DNA from: UBA1127 sp034422455
GTDB lineage: Bacteria; Chloroflexota; Dehalococcoidia; Lucifugimonadales; UBA1127
Reading direction: 5' to 3'
DNA length: 64,000 bases
Assembly (NCBI GenBank): GCA_034422455.1
Contig: DAOUJQ010000016.1
Span: 75,348-139,347 of the forward strand
A model generated the notes under the pieces. The model was not told where the DNA came from. It saw only the letters and a program-made list of their open reading frames with translations, and did no database searches. Within the stretch, counting starts at the first letter, position 1, and each line of letters starts with the position of its first letter. The position numbers and the translations under genes were made by a program. Positions 16,943 to 26,296 of the stretch are shown here, in pieces.

Positions 16943-17725
16943 ATGCTGCTTGCTATTGACGTGGGGAACACAAACATCACGATGGGCGCGTTCGACGGGG
17001 ACGCGCTCAACGCGACGTGGCGCATGTCGACCGAGGCGCGGTGGCAGCCGGACGAGTACAGCGTGCTGCTGAAGTCGATGCTGGCCATGAAGGACGTCGA
17101 CCCAGGGGACATCGACGCCGTGGTCATGTGCAGCGTCGTGCCGCCGCTCACGCCGGTGTTCGAGGAGGCCTGCGTCAACACCTTCAGCGCCGCGCCGCTG
17201 GTGGTGGGCGCGGGCACGCGCACGGGCGTCCGCATCCTCTACGAGCCGCCCCGCGACGTGGGCGCGGACCGTGTGGTGGACGCCGCCGCCGCCTTCCGGC
17301 TCTACGGCGGGCCGCTGGTCGTGGTGGACTTCGGGACGGCGACGGTCTTCGACGCGGTGACCCGGGAGGGCGACTACCTGGGCGGAGCGCTCTTCCCCGG
17401 CATGGAGATCGCGTCGGAGGCGCTGGTGCAGCGGACATCGCAGCTGCGCCGCGTGGAGCTTTCGGCGCCCAAGTGGGCCATCGGGCGCAACACCATCGCC
17501 GCGCTGCAGTCGGGGCTGGTGTTCGGGCACGTCGCCCTCGTCGAGGGGATGATCGCGCGGTTTCGGACGGAGCTCGGCGAGGACGCGCGGGCAATCGCGA
17601 CGGGTGGGCTGGCGGACCTGGTGGCGTCGCAGACGGACGTTTTCCACGCCGTCAACCCCAACCTGACCCTCATCGGGCTCCGTTTGGTGTACGATATGAA
17701 CAGGAATGGAGGCGCGTCCTCCTGA
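16943..17725 (+). CDS. coaX: Type III pantothenate kinase
   Basis: First step of CoA synthesis: phosphorylates pantothenate. The 260-residue product has the ASKHA-type phosphate motif DVGNTNITMG at about 6-15, GADRVVDAAAA near 109-119 and DFGTATVFDAV near 132-142, all diagnostic of the CoaX family. A TGG + TATACT extended -10 at about 16915-16923 lies just upstream, giving a short leader. It is followed after 36 bp by coaBC on the same strand, so steps one, two and three of the pathway are encoded together. Confidence 0.95.
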   Translation: MLLAIDVGNTNITMGAFDGDALNATWRMSTEARWQPDEYSVLLKSMLAMKDVDPGDIDAVVMCSVVPPLTPVFEEACVNTFSAAPLVVGAGTRTGVRILYEPPRDVGADRVVDAAAAFRLYGGPLVVVDFGTATVFDAVTREGDYLGGALFPGMEIASEALVQRTSQLRRVELSAPKWAIGRNTIAALQSGLVFGHVALVEGMIARFRTELGEDARAIATGGLADLVASQTDVFHAVNPNLTLIGLRLVYDMNRNGGASS

Positions 17726-17761
17726 TCGGGCCCCGGCCCTTACCCCAGAAAGGAAGGGACC

Positions 17762-18967
17762 ATGCCAGACCCGTTGATTGGCAAACACGTTGTCCTGGGC
17801 GTCACCGGCAGCATCGCCGCCTACAAAGCAGCTGACCTGGCCAGCAAGCTCACACAGGCGGGGGCGCTCGTGGACGTCCTGCTCACCGAGAGCGCGGCGA
17901 AGTTCATCACGCCGCTAACGTTCCGCAGCCTCACGCACCGCGCCGTGGTGACCGACCTCTTCGACCCCGACTCCCCCGAGGCCATCGAGCACGTGGCGCT
18001 GGCGAAGCGCGCCGACGCCTTCCTCGTGGCCCCCGCGACCGCGAACACGATCGCCAAGCTGGCCGTGGGCCTCGCCGACGACCCCGTGTCCACGACGGCG
18101 CTGGCCGTCACCGCGCCCGTCATCGTTGCGCCCGCCATGGACGCCGGGATGTGGGAGCACCCGACGGTGCAGCTGAACACGGCCACGCTCGCCGGGCGCG
18201 GCGTACACGTAGCAGGGCCAGCGCCGGGGCGGCTGGCGTCCGGTCTCGTTGGCTACGGCCGGATGCTGGAGCCGCCGGAGATCGTGGAGCGGCTGCGGTG
18301 GGTGCTCGCGCAGTCGGGCGACTTGCAAGGCCGCAAGATCGTGGTCACGGCGGGCGGGACCCGAGAGCCCATCGACCCCGTGCGCGTGGTGACAAACCGC
18401 TCCTCCGGCAAGATGGGCTACGCCGTCGCCCAAGCTGCCCGCGACCGCGGGGCCGAGGTCACGCTGGTGACAACGACGTCGGCACTGCCCACGCCTTACG
18501 GCGTGACGGCCAGGAGCGTCGCCACCGTCGCCGACATGCGGGACGCCGTGCTGGACGCTTGCTCCGGGGCGGACGCGCTCGTCATGGCGGCGGCGGTCAG
18601 CGACTACCGTCCCGCCAACGTCGCCGGCAGCAAGATCAAGAAGACCGGCGCCGCGGCCAGCGACGGCCTGACGCTGGAGATGGAGAAGACCCACGATTTC
18701 TTCCTCGAAGTGCCGGATGGCGTCCTCCGCGTGGGGTTTGCCGCCGAGACCGAGGACCTGCTGGAGAACGCGCGCTACAAGCTGCAGGCCAAGTCGATGG
18801 CGCTGATCGTCGCCAACGACGTCACGAAGGAGGGCAGCGGGTTCGAGGTGGACACCAACCAGGTGACCATCATCGGCGCGGACGGTGTGACAGATGAGCT
18901 GCCCTTGCTCACCAAGTATGACGTCAGTGACAAAATACTAGACCGTGTCGTCTCTTTGCTCTCATAA
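17762..18967 (+). CDS. coaBC: Bifunctional phosphopantothenoylcysteine decarboxylase / phosphopantothenate-cysteine ligase
   Basis: Joins cysteine to phosphopantothenate and decarboxylates the product in CoA synthesis. The 401-residue protein has the N-terminal flavoprotein CoaC domain, about 1-180, with GVTGSIAAYK at 13-22, catalytic H77 and the substrate clamp PAMDAGMW at 124-131 (an Asp where PAMN is usual). The C-terminal CoaB domain, about 190-401, has VTAGGTREPIDPVRVVTNRSSGKMG and the CTP/Lys segment with SKIKK. AAGGAAGGGACC precedes the ATG. Confidence 0.95.
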   Translation: MPDPLIGKHVVLGVTGSIAAYKAADLASKLTQAGALVDVLLTESAAKFITPLTFRSLTHRAVVTDLFDPDSPEAIEHVALAKRADAFLVAPATANTIAKLAVGLADDPVSTTALAVTAPVIVAPAMDAGMWEHPTVQLNTATLAGRGVHVAGPAPGRLASGLVGYGRMLEPPEIVERLRWVLAQSGDLQGRKIVVTAGGTREPIDPVRVVTNRSSGKMGYAVAQAARDRGAEVTLVTTTSALPTPYGVTARSVATVADMRDAVLDACSGADALVMAAAVSDYRPANVAGSKIKKTGAAASDGLTLEMEKTHDFFLEVPDGVLRVGFAAETEDLLENARYKLQAKSMALIVANDVTKEGSGFEVDTNQVTIIGADGVTDELPLLTKYDVSDKILDRVVSLLS

Positions 18968-19759
18968 CGTCACAATGTAGTCACATGTTGCCTCATTGTG
19001 TCACTGTTGTCACATCAATGGCCTTTGGGGTTATGTCCACTTTCCGCGGGCCCCGTCGATGGGCCGTGAGTGATCGCGCTCGCGGCTCCAACAACACCCT
19101 CTCCGGTGCGGCGTCAAAACGCGTCGATTGCGCGCTTTGCCGTGGTGGAGACTGCCCCCACCCGCAAAAACGCCGCTTTGGGCGGTGTTTGTATCTGCGG
19201 GTGTTTTGATGGGTTGCGTTATGTCCATGATGCTGATGAGAGCCTGACACCTGCGTTCGCCATCGGTCCGCCCAGCCGCTTCCACCCATCGTCGTGTCTG
19301 CCTGCGCGGGGACGGCGGCGGGGGTAACCAGTGACTCGATTGGTTTTCGTTTTGTAGCGGCAGTGGCACATCCCAGCTACAAAGCGAATATTTACGTACA
19401 GGAAACGAGTCCTGGCCGCCGAGCCGTTCGAGGCGCGTGATTTGGGGTGTAGCGCGATCATCATGCGGATAGGGTAGGCAGGAGGGAGCGGTTGGCGAAA
19501 GGGGGATGTGGCAGGGTGGGATGAGTGTGCGGTGGGGGCGCCCCTCTCCTCCCCTGCCCCTCTGGGTTCCTGCCTTCACAGGACCCTTTGACAGGCTCAG
19601 GGCAATCGGCCCCACTCTGCGCGGCGGCCGTTGGGCGCGGGGTTCCCCTGCCTGCGCAGGGGCAGGTTCTGGATACCGGCATGCGCCGGTATGAGGGGGA
19701 GGGGATCCGGACTGGCTGCTCGCCCTTCGACAGGCTCAGGGCGAACGGATGGGTTGAGG
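18968..19759. repeat. Gene-free gap of about 790 bp between coaBC and MFS gene
   Basis: No credible gene. 18968-19025 holds several TCACA/TGTCAC words. About 19168-19192 is a hairpin (AACGCCGC-TTTG-GGCGGTGTT followed by TGT) that might end the coaBC transcript, though it is 200 bp downstream. Copy C of the two-stem element is at 19328-19415, with its G-rich tail to about 19520. Then follow CTCTGGGTTCCTGCCTTCACAGGA + CCCTTTGACAGGCTCAGGGC (about 19558-19602), CCCCTGCCTGCGCAGGGG (about 19646-19663), ATACCGGCATGCGCCGGTAT (about 19674-19693) and CCCTTCGACAGGCTCAGGGCGAACGG (about 19723-19748). Confidence 0.8.
19328..19415 (+). repeat. Two-stem covarying element, copy C (most divergent)
   Basis: Outer stem CCAG-t-GACTCG (19328-19338) with CGAGTCCTGG (19406-19415), ten pairs and one bulged T. 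Inner stem TTCGTTTTGTAGC (19346-19358) with GCTACAAAGCGAA (19376-19388), thirteen pairs including one T-G. The 17-base loop keeps AGTGGCACAT. Both stems differ in sequence from the other copies. Confidence 0.7.
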
Positions 19760-21022
19760 TCAAGGCGAGCGGGCTTCGCTCCTCTCTCCCGCATTCGCCG
19801 GTTGGGGCTGCTCTTCAGGGGGGCGGACGTTGCGGAACTGCTGCCAGAGGAGGAGGTCGTAGACGACCTTGATCAGGCCGCCGACGATGAGGGGCGCGCT
19901 GGTGAGCGAGGCCTGCACCAGGAGGCCCGATATGTACGGCGCGGGCATCTGGCCGCCCTGTCGGCCCAGCGTCGTCATGCCCGCCGCCACCGTCTGCTCC
20001 TCCGGCCCGACAACGGCCATCGTGTAGGACTGACGCGTCGGGACGTCCATCTGCGACATGGACTCGCGCAGGAGCAGCATGGCGACAGAGAGCCAGGCGA
20101 AGGGCGAGAAGGCCATCGCCACGACGAGCAGGTTCGCGGGGATGTGCGTCCACACCATCGTGTTGATGAGGCCTATGCGCCTGGCTATCCACGCGGCCAT
20201 GATGGCGGAGAAGCTGCTGATTATGTTCGCCGCGAAGAATACGCCGGCCAGCGACTCCAGCGACAGGTCGTACTTCAGGCTGAACCAGTAGGCCATGAAG
20301 GTCTGGAACATGAAGCCGCCGCCAAAGGAGTCCATCCCGCCGAGCACGGCCAGCCTGTAGATGATGCCCTTGGACCGCCGGGGCAGCGTGATGCCGGCCC
20401 GCCGGCCGTCGACCGCGGGGGCTTCCGCCGCCGGGGAGAGGCGCAGGTAGACGACCGTGACGACCGCGCCGACGGCGGCGTACAGGAAGAACATCATGCG
20501 GTAGCCGTCGAGGAGGTCGATGCCGAAGGCCTGATCGAGCAATACCGGCATACCGCTGCTGAGCGCACCGAGCGCCGAGGCCAGGCCGCCGATGACGTTG
20601 TAGTAGGCGAACAGGGTCGTGCGACGCTCGGACGGGGCGGAGCGGGCGAGGACGGGCTGCTCCAGCGAGCTCTGCGCCGCGCGGTCCTTGCCGCCAAGGC
20701 CGAAGCCAGCGATGCCGCTCACGACCAGAAGCAGCGGGAACGAATTGGTCAGCGGGAAGAGGGCGCCGCCGAGGATGGTGAGCATGCTGAGAGCGGCGAA
20801 GGACCGCTTGCGTCCGAAGTGGTCGGCGAAGAGGGAGGCCAGTGTGGTGAAGAAGGTGTTGCCGGCGAGCACGGCCGCGAGCACAGCGCCGACCCGGACC
20901 GGGTCAAGGCCCGTCTCCTTCAGGTAGAGCGCCAGCAGGACGCTAACGAAGCCGACGGCGAACGAGCGCAGGCTGGTTGTCAGGAGGATGAGCCGACCGT
21001 CGGGTGCGAGCCAGCTCAGCAC
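19760..21022 (-). CDS. Major facilitator superfamily transporter
   Basis: A 420-residue integral membrane protein with about twelve hydrophobic segments in two six-helix halves and a basic cytoplasmic loop near residues 205-230 (DGRRAGITLPRRSKG). The loop-2/3 MFS signature appears as SLFADHFGRKRSFA at about 62-75, with a matching motif WIARRIGL in the second half. The substrate cannot be told; the best general description is a drug- or sugar-type exporter. The start is a GTG at 21022, three bases after the valS stop, with GGAG in the valS end, so it is coupled to valS. The C-terminus runs into hydrophilic sequence abutting a repeat. Confidence 0.85.
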   Translation of the reverse strand: MLSWLAPDGRLILLTTSLRSFAVGFVSVLLALYLKETGLDPVRVGAVLAAVLAGNTFFTTLASLFADHFGRKRSFAALSMLTILGGALFPLTNSFPLLLVVSGIAGFGLGGKDRAAQSSLEQPVLARSAPSERRTTLFAYYNVIGGLASALGALSSGMPVLLDQAFGIDLLDGYRMMFFLYAAVGAVVTVVYLRLSPAAEAPAVDGRRAGITLPRRSKGIIYRLAVLGGMDSFGGGFMFQTFMAYWFSLKYDLSLESLAGVFFAANIISSFSAIMAAWIARRIGLINTMVWTHIPANLLVVAMAFSPFAWLSVAMLLLRESMSQMDVPTRQSYTMAVVGPEEQTVAAGMTTLGRQGGQMPAPYISGLLVQASLTSAPLIVGGLIKVVYDLLLWQQFRNVRPPEEQPQPANAGERSEARSP

Positions 21023-21025
21023 CGG

Positions 21026-23695
21026 CTACTCCGCCAGCTGTGAGAGCAGCTCCCGGAGCCGCGCCTTCCGCTCCTCCGTCGACCGCTGGCGGTCGCGCTC
21101 CCGCTCGACGACCTCTTCCGGCGCCTTCGCGAGGAACTGGGCGTCGGACAGGCGCGAACCCAGCCGGCCGAGGGCCTGCTCGGCCTCGGCGAGCTCGCCT
21201 TCGAGGCGGGTGCGCTCGGCCTGAATGTCGACCAGCCCCGCCAGCGGGATGGCCATCACGGCACTGCTGACGACGGAGGTGACGGCGCCGGCGGTCGGGA
21301 GTTGCCCGCCGCCGTCGACGAAGCGCAGCGGCTCGACGCGGGCGAGGGCCCGAATGAGCGGGGCCTCGGCCTGCAGCGCGGGGCCGTCAGCGCCGGGGTC
21401 CACCAGCAGCTCCAGCGGCTGCGCCGGCGGGATACGGAACTCGGCGCGGGCGTTGCGCACGAGGCGGATCGCCTCCCGCACCGACGCGATGGCGTCCTCC
21501 GCCTCCTCATCGTAGGCGCCAACGTCAGTCACGGGGTAGGCCGAAATCATGATGGAGCCGGCGAGCTGGCGCTCCCGGGGGGCACGGGCGACGAGGTTCG
21601 TCCACGCCTCCTCGGTCACGAAAGGCATGAAGGGGTGCAGCAGCCGCAGCGTGGACTCCAGCACATGCACCAGCATCGGCACGGGCGAGGGACCGTCGGC
21701 GCTGCGGATGCGCACCTTGGCGGCCTCGATGTACCAGTCGCAGTACTCATTCCACAGGAACTCGTAGATGGACTGCTCCGCCTCGCCAAGCTGGTACTCC
21801 TCAAGCTGGCGGGTGACGCGGGCGATGAGCCGGTTGAGGCTGCTCTTGATCCAGCGGTCCTCCAGGTGCTCCGGTTGCGGGTCGCTCCAGCCGGACAGGT
21901 CGGGCGCCTCCTCCATCGCGCGGACCACGTAGCGGGTGGCGTTCCAGATCTTGTTGGCGAAGTTTCGGGCGGCCTCGAGCTTGGCATCGCCGAGGCGGGC
22001 GTCGTTGCCGGTCGCGTTGCCGACGGTGAGGGCGAACCGCAGGGCGTCGCAGCCGTACCGCTCGATGGCCTCCAAGGGGTCGAGCACGTTGCCACGGGTC
22101 TTGCTCATCTTGGCGCCCTCTACGTCGCGGATGAGGCCGCTCAGGTAGACGGTGTGGAAGGGCGCCCGGCCGGTGTTCTCGATGCCCAGCATGATCATGC
22201 GGGCCACCCAGAAGAAGAGGATGTCGTGGGCGGTCTCCATGACGCTGGTGGGGTAGAAGTAGTTCAGGTCCCGGGTCTCGTCAGGCCAACCCAGCGTCGA
22301 GTGGGTCCAGAGGCCCGACGAGAACCACGTGTCGAGCATGTCCTCGTCCTGCGCCAGCTCGCGGGAGCCGCAGACGGGGCAAGCGGCCGGGTCGTCGTAC
22401 TCCACGATCTGGGCGTCGCAGGCGTTGCAGTACCAGACCGGGATGCGGTGGCCCCACCAGAGCTGGCGGCTGATGCACCAGTCGCGCAGGTTCTCCATCC
22501 AGTTCTCGTAGATGCGGACGAACCGCTCCGGGACGATGCGCACGGTCCCGTCGCGCACCACGTCGAGGGCGGGCCCGGCCAGCGGGCCGATGCGCACGAA
22601 CCACTGCATGCTGACCATGGGCTCGACCATCCGCGCGCACCGCTGGCAGTGGCCGACGGCGTGCCGGTGGGGCTCGACGCGCTCCAGCAGCCCCTCAGCT
22701 TCAAGCTGCTCCACGATCTTCGTCCGGGCCTCGAACCGGTCCATGCCCTCGTAGGGGCCGGCCTCGGCGTTCATGGTGCCGTCCTCGTGCATCACGGTCA
22801 CAATGGGCAGCCCATGCCGCTCGCCGACCTCGAAGTCCGTGGGGTCGTGGCCGGGCGTCACCTTGAGGGCGCCCGTGCCGAACTCGGTCTCGACAGCCGC
22901 GTCGCCGACGATGGGGATGCGGCGGCCAAGCACGGGCAGGACGGCCTCGCGGCCGATGAAGGCCGCGTAGCGTGGGTCGTCCGGGTTCACGGCGACGCCG
23001 GTGTCGCCGAGGAGCGTCTCGGGCCGCGTAGTCGCGACGGTCAGGCGGCCATCGCCGTCCGCGAGGGGGTAGTGGATGTAGTAGAGGGCGCCGTCGGTCT
23101 CCTTGTGCTCGACCTCCAGGTCGGAGAGGGCGGTGGCGCAGCGGGGGCACCAGTTGATGATGCGCTCGCCGCGGTAGATGAGGCCCTTGCGGTAGAGGTT
23201 CACGAAGGTGTGGCGGACGGCCTTGCTCGGGCCGGGGTCCAGGGTGAAGACCTCTCGCGACCAGTCGCAGCTCACGCCGAGGCGGCGGTGCTGCAGGCCG
23301 ATGCGGTCGCGCGACCGGCCGACCCAGTCCCACATGCGCTCCAGGAACTTCTCGCGGCCCAGGTCGTGGCGGGTCAGGCCCTCCTCGGCCAGCTCGCGCT
23401 CCACGACCACCTGGGTCGCGATGCCCGCGTGGTCGAGGCCGGGCAGCCAGAGCGCCGAGTAGCCGCGCATGCGGTGCCAGCGGGTGAGGGCATCCTCGAC
23501 CGTCGCGCGCTGGGCGTGGCCGAGGTGGAGCTCGCCGGTCACGTTGGGCGGCGGCTGGATGACGACGAAGGGCGTCCTGTTCTCATCGACGACGGCCGTG
23601 AAGTAGCCAGCGTCCAGCCACTGCCGGTACAGCCGTTCCTCCACGGACGCGGGGTCATAGGCGCTGGGAAGCTGCTGCGGGGTCTGTGAGGTCAT
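21026..23695 (-). CDS. valS: Valyl-tRNA synthetase
   Basis: Charges tRNA-Val. The 889-residue length and order of domains are standard: class I HIGH motif as HLGH at residues 57-60 within PPPNVTGELHLGHA, the editing (CP1) domain about 140-340 with TTRPETLLGDTGVAV, a zinc-like CNACDAQIVEYDDPAACPVCGS insertion, KMSKS motif as KMSK at 529-532, an anticodon-binding domain, and the C-terminal tRNA-binding coiled coil (ERTRLEGELAEAEQALGRLGSRL). It is probably the first gene of a valS-MFS transcript. Copy D of the two-stem element lies about 180 bp upstream. Confidence 0.97.
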   Translation of the reverse strand: MTSQTPQQLPSAYDPASVEERLYRQWLDAGYFTAVVDENRTPFVVIQPPPNVTGELHLGHAQRATVEDALTRWHRMRGYSALWLPGLDHAGIATQVVVERELAEEGLTRHDLGREKFLERMWDWVGRSRDRIGLQHRRLGVSCDWSREVFTLDPGPSKAVRHTFVNLYRKGLIYRGERIINWCPRCATALSDLEVEHKETDGALYYIHYPLADGDGRLTVATTRPETLLGDTGVAVNPDDPRYAAFIGREAVLPVLGRRIPIVGDAAVETEFGTGALKVTPGHDPTDFEVGERHGLPIVTVMHEDGTMNAEAGPYEGMDRFEARTKIVEQLEAEGLLERVEPHRHAVGHCQRCARMVEPMVSMQWFVRIGPLAGPALDVVRDGTVRIVPERFVRIYENWMENLRDWCISRQLWWGHRIPVWYCNACDAQIVEYDDPAACPVCGSRELAQDEDMLDTWFSSGLWTHSTLGWPDETRDLNYFYPTSVMETAHDILFFWVARMIMLGIENTGRAPFHTVYLSGLIRDVEGAKMSKTRGNVLDPLEAIERYGCDALRFALTVGNATGNDARLGDAKLEAARNFANKIWNATRYVVRAMEEAPDLSGWSDPQPEHLEDRWIKSSLNRLIARVTRQLEEYQLGEAEQSIYEFLWNEYCDWYIEAAKVRIRSADGPSPVPMLVHVLESTLRLLHPFMPFVTEEAWTNLVARAPRERQLAGSIMISAYPVTDVGAYDEEAEDAIASVREAIRLVRNARAEFRIPPAQPLELLVDPGADGPALQAEAPLIRALARVEPLRFVDGGGQLPTAGAVTSVVSSAVMAIPLAGLVDIQAERTRLEGELAEAEQALGRLGSRLSDAQFLAKAPEEVVERERDRQRSTEERKARLRELLSQLAE

Positions 23696-24112
23696 GACGC
23701 TGCCTGCTCAGTGAAGTCGCGCGACGGGCCGACGGCCGCCGCACCGTTCCATTGTAGCGCAGTACGTCATGGGGTGTCCGATTGGGTTTTTCCCCACCCC
23801 GTTGTTGCGGTTTGCGTTGCATTGTCCCGCCCTGCACACCACAGCTACGGGTGGGATTGTTTCGTCCGGCGTAGCTGCGGGGATTCGTCTTGCTTTTCGT
23901 GTTGAAGCTGAGTTGGCACATTGCAGATACAACACGAATATTCACCGAGGGGAAGCGAATCCCGGTCCTTCGCGGGGCGGTTGTGCTGGTGTGGTGGCGG
24001 TGCATGGGGCGAGGGTAGCGGAGGGGACGGCGTTCGCGCGAGGGGGTGGTGGCAGGGCCCTTCGACAGGCGCAGGACGAGCGGCGTGGGAAGGGCAACCA
24101 GGAGGGGGACCG
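23696..24112. repeat. Gap upstream of valS containing copy D and a repeat
   Basis: No gene. The element copy is at 23879-23963, its G-rich tail runs to about 24056, and a diverged CCCTTCGACAGGCGCAGGACGAGCGG lies at about 24058-24083, followed by a degenerate GGGCAACC...CCGCTACGG hairpin (about 24091-24118) that touches the end of the first endonuclease gene. Confidence 0.75.
23879..23963 (+). repeat. Two-stem covarying element, copy D
   Basis: Outer stem GGGATTCG (23880-23887) with CGAATCCC (23956-23963), as in copy B. Inner stem TTCGTGTTG (23896-23904) with CAACACGAA (23930-23938), as in copy A. The loop is almost identical to copy A. Combining the outer stem of B with the inner stem of A shows the two stems are not inherited as a fixed pair. 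Confidence 0.7.
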
Positions 24113-24814
24113 CTACGGTGGTTCGGCAATCGCCATTTCTGCTACGCGCTGTCTGATGTTCTCTATGTAGTCAGTTGTTTCACCACGAAGCAGGTAGTCA
24201 TTGGCACGTGCGAAGTCCCTGCATTCCTCGGGCAGCTTCTGGTACTCATCAATGAAGTTGGCATTGCAAGTCTGACACAAGAGCCCGCGAATGAACCTAG
24301 CCCCTTTATCGTGATTGTGGTCTACTACCAACGATCCGCGCCCTCTGCCGGGTTTCTCAATCCCACAGAAATAACAACTGCCCCCCTGAGCGTCGTACAT
24401 CGCCTGGTGGATTTCAGGGGTAATGCCATACTCATGCTTTAACTTGGACTTCCAAACACTGTACCCTTGTCTCGCTCTACGCTCAGGAGATTGCGCACGT
24501 AATTCCCGAGCTCTCGCATTATCCAGTTCCTTACGCAATTGCCGACGTTCAGTATCCCGTTGTCGTTGCTCTGGTGTGCGGTTCGCGTAATCTTGGCGGC
24601 CCCTTTCCCGAATCGCCTCTCTCTGCTCCGGTGTGCGGTTTGCCCTTCTTTCCTTGCGCTTCTGAACCTGATCTGGTCTACGGCTCAGTTCGCGAGCTCT
24701 TGCCAAGAGGCAATCTCTGCACCGAGCGCTCTTAGGAGGAAAGACTGTCTTTTCAAACCATCGTTTGCAGTCCCTACATTGCTTGTGCGATGTAGCGGTG
24801 CTTTCAGAAGTCAT
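24113..24814 (-). CDS. HNH endonuclease VII-like protein with N-terminal zinc ribbon
   Basis: Probable DNA endonuclease of the recombination-endonuclease-VII (T4 gp49-like) HNH group. In the 233-residue product, residues about 13-36 form a CxDC-x13-CxDC zinc-ribbon-like pair. About 45-115 is a very basic and acidic helical stretch containing two RTPEQR repeats. About 128-190 carries the nuclease: YGITPEIHQAMYDAQ, CYFCG, LVVDHNHDKGAR and RGLLCQTCNANF, with DHNH as catalytic core and the CxxC pairs as structural zinc. The ATG overlaps the stop of the upstream paralogue (ATGA). The gene is clearly AT-richer than its neighbours, suggesting transfer. Defence, phage-derived or homing-type roles are all open. 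Confidence 0.82.
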   Translation of the reverse strand: MTSESTATSHKQCRDCKRWFEKTVFPPKSARCRDCLLARARELSRRPDQVQKRKERRANRTPEQREAIRERGRQDYANRTPEQRQRDTERRQLRKELDNARARELRAQSPERRARQGYSVWKSKLKHEYGITPEIHQAMYDAQGGSCYFCGIEKPGRGRGSLVVDHNHDKGARFIRGLLCQTCNANFIDEYQKLPEECRDFARANDYLLRGETTDYIENIRQRVAEMAIAEPP

Positions 24815-25908
24815 TGTCCCTTGCCCCTCTTGAGGTATTCATTCATGTACGGCCAATCCCAGACCAAAAACTTCTTCTCATATTGCGGGACCAATTTTAG
24901 ATTGCAATTCTTGCACAGTAGCCCCCGCACTGAATGCATGGTTCCCTTTACATGAGTCTCGTGGTCGTGATCAACTTCCAGATCTTTCAGGAGCGCACAC
25001 CTTTTGCAGATGGCGCACTTGCCATCTTGTTCCGCGTAGAAGCTGTCCAAATCGAAGTCAGGTCCGTACTCCCTGCGCAGTTGAGCCCTACGCTCCTTAT
25101 CGTTTAGTAGGACTTTCTCTTCTAGTGATAGATTGGCCCTTTGCTCCTTCTCGCGCTGCCCCTGGATGCGGCGTCTTTCTTTCCTTACCTCAGGGGGCAA
25201 GGCTCCGAGATAAGCCTGAGTCGCATCCGCCTCACAGCGTTTGCAAACTGCGTTCCTACGCCCGTAATGTAGCCGGAATTCAGAATAGGGCTTAGTCACC
25301 CCGCATTTGTTACACGTCTTTGTGTATCCTTGCTGCTCTTTTACACGTCGGTCTTCAATGATGCACTCATCGCTGCAGTGCTGGGTTCTGGTTCCCTTTG
25401 CCTTGAAGGGCCTATAACACACTACACACGTTCGGGTTAGGGGCTTTGAACAGTCATCACATAATTTGGCCCTGTGCCCCCTCTCCACGGGAAGCTGGTC
25501 TCCACATTCTCTACAGGTTCTGCCTTGCGGGTTATACCCCGTCTTCTCCCGATGCGCCTGTCTCTTACGGTCTCGGTATACCTCAAGCCTTTCTGGATTC
25601 TTCTCCCTCCACTCTTGGTGCTTCTGCTTGCCCTTGGGCGATTGCTGGTACTTCTTGACTTGTTGCAGCACTGTTTCTCGGTTTGCCTGGTAGTTGATCC
25701 TGCCGCGCTCCCTTGCTCTCGCCTTCTCCCTCTCGTAGGCGCACGACTTGCAGCGAAGCGCCTTTGGGCTTAAGTCCGAGATGTCTTTTGGACAATCCAA
25801 GCAAGGGCGATAGCTACCAGAGTTCTGCGCCTCTTCAAGAACAGTTGGCTTGTTTGCCATTGGTGTGCCTTCCGCATTCTGCTTTGCCGTGATTCTGGGA
25901 GTTGCCAT
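24811..25908 (-). CDS. Larger HNH endonuclease VII-like protein with several CxxC zinc motifs
   Basis: The 365-residue companion of the preceding nuclease. Several paired-cysteine motifs precede the nuclease core: CLDC/CKSC (about 36-56), CRECGDQL...CDDCS (about 134-156), CVVCYRPF...CSDEC (about 163-183) and CNKCGVTKPYSEF...CKRCEADATQAY (about 197-227). The C-terminal domain (about 285-345) has DFDLDSFYAEQDGKCAICK, DLEVDHDHETH and RGLLCKNCN, an intact DHDH/DHxH core. The start is uncertain: ATG at 25908, or ATG at 25860 (MANKPTVLEEA). It is AT-rich and basic. It reads as the promoter-proximal gene of a two-nuclease operon. No recombinase, methylase or toxin lies beside it. Confidence 0.8.
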   Translation of the reverse strand: MATPRITAKQNAEGTPMANKPTVLEEAQNSGSYRPCLDCPKDISDLSPKALRCKSCAYEREKARARERGRINYQANRETVLQQVKKYQQSPKGKQKHQEWREKNPERLEVYRDRKRQAHREKTGYNPQGRTCRECGDQLPVERGHRAKLCDDCSKPLTRTCVVCYRPFKAKGTRTQHCSDECIIEDRRVKEQQGYTKTCNKCGVTKPYSEFRLHYGRRNAVCKRCEADATQAYLGALPPEVRKERRRIQGQREKEQRANLSLEEKVLLNDKERRAQLRREYGPDFDLDSFYAEQDGKCAICKRCALLKDLEVDHDHETHVKGTMHSVRGLLCKNCNLKLVPQYEKKFLVWDWPYMNEYLKRGKGQ

Positions 25909-26033
25909 CTGCCCGCGAGACGATCTTCACATACCTCAAAGAAATTTTCAATGGAGTGTTCTTTATCACCTAAGACGTAAACACAAAACAAATCGCCAAT
26001 GTCAGATGCTTCTTGTGCATTTCGGCGGGGATC

Positions 26034-26295
26034 GGGCGACCACTAGGGTCGCCCCTATGGGGTGCGTGTGCGGCGGAGTCAGTTGGCGGCGGGGTTTCTG
26101 GATACCGGCATGCGCCGGTATGAGGGTGGGGGTGGCGTGAACGAGAGCCGCACCGTGTTGGCTTGCCCCGCCGCAGCACAGCCCCTCTGGGTTCCTGCCT
26201 GCGCAGGAACGACGATAGAGGGGGAGGACAGCGGGGAGTCAGGTGGGTGGCAGCAGGATTCCTAGATACCGGCATGCGCCGGTATGGGGGTGGGG
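26034..26295. repeat. Repeat cluster between the endonuclease pair and a lipoprotein gene
   Basis: Hairpin GGGCGACC / GGTCGCCC (26034-26054) with CCTAT, ATACCGGCATGCGCCGGTAT (about 26102-26121), CTCTGGGTTCCTGCCTGCGCAGGAACGACG (about 26184-26213) and a second ATACCGGCATGCGCCGGTAT (about 26267-26286). The rest of the 25909-26296 gap is AT-rich DNA that probably holds the endonuclease promoter. Confidence 0.85.
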
Positions 26296-26296
26296 G

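Noticed and set aside
21302..23689. Very long open frames opposite valS, secA, mdh and icd
   Set aside because: GC-rich codon bias keeps antisense frames open; their products are low-complexity Val/Ala/Asp/His-rich shadows with no motifs or ribosome sites.
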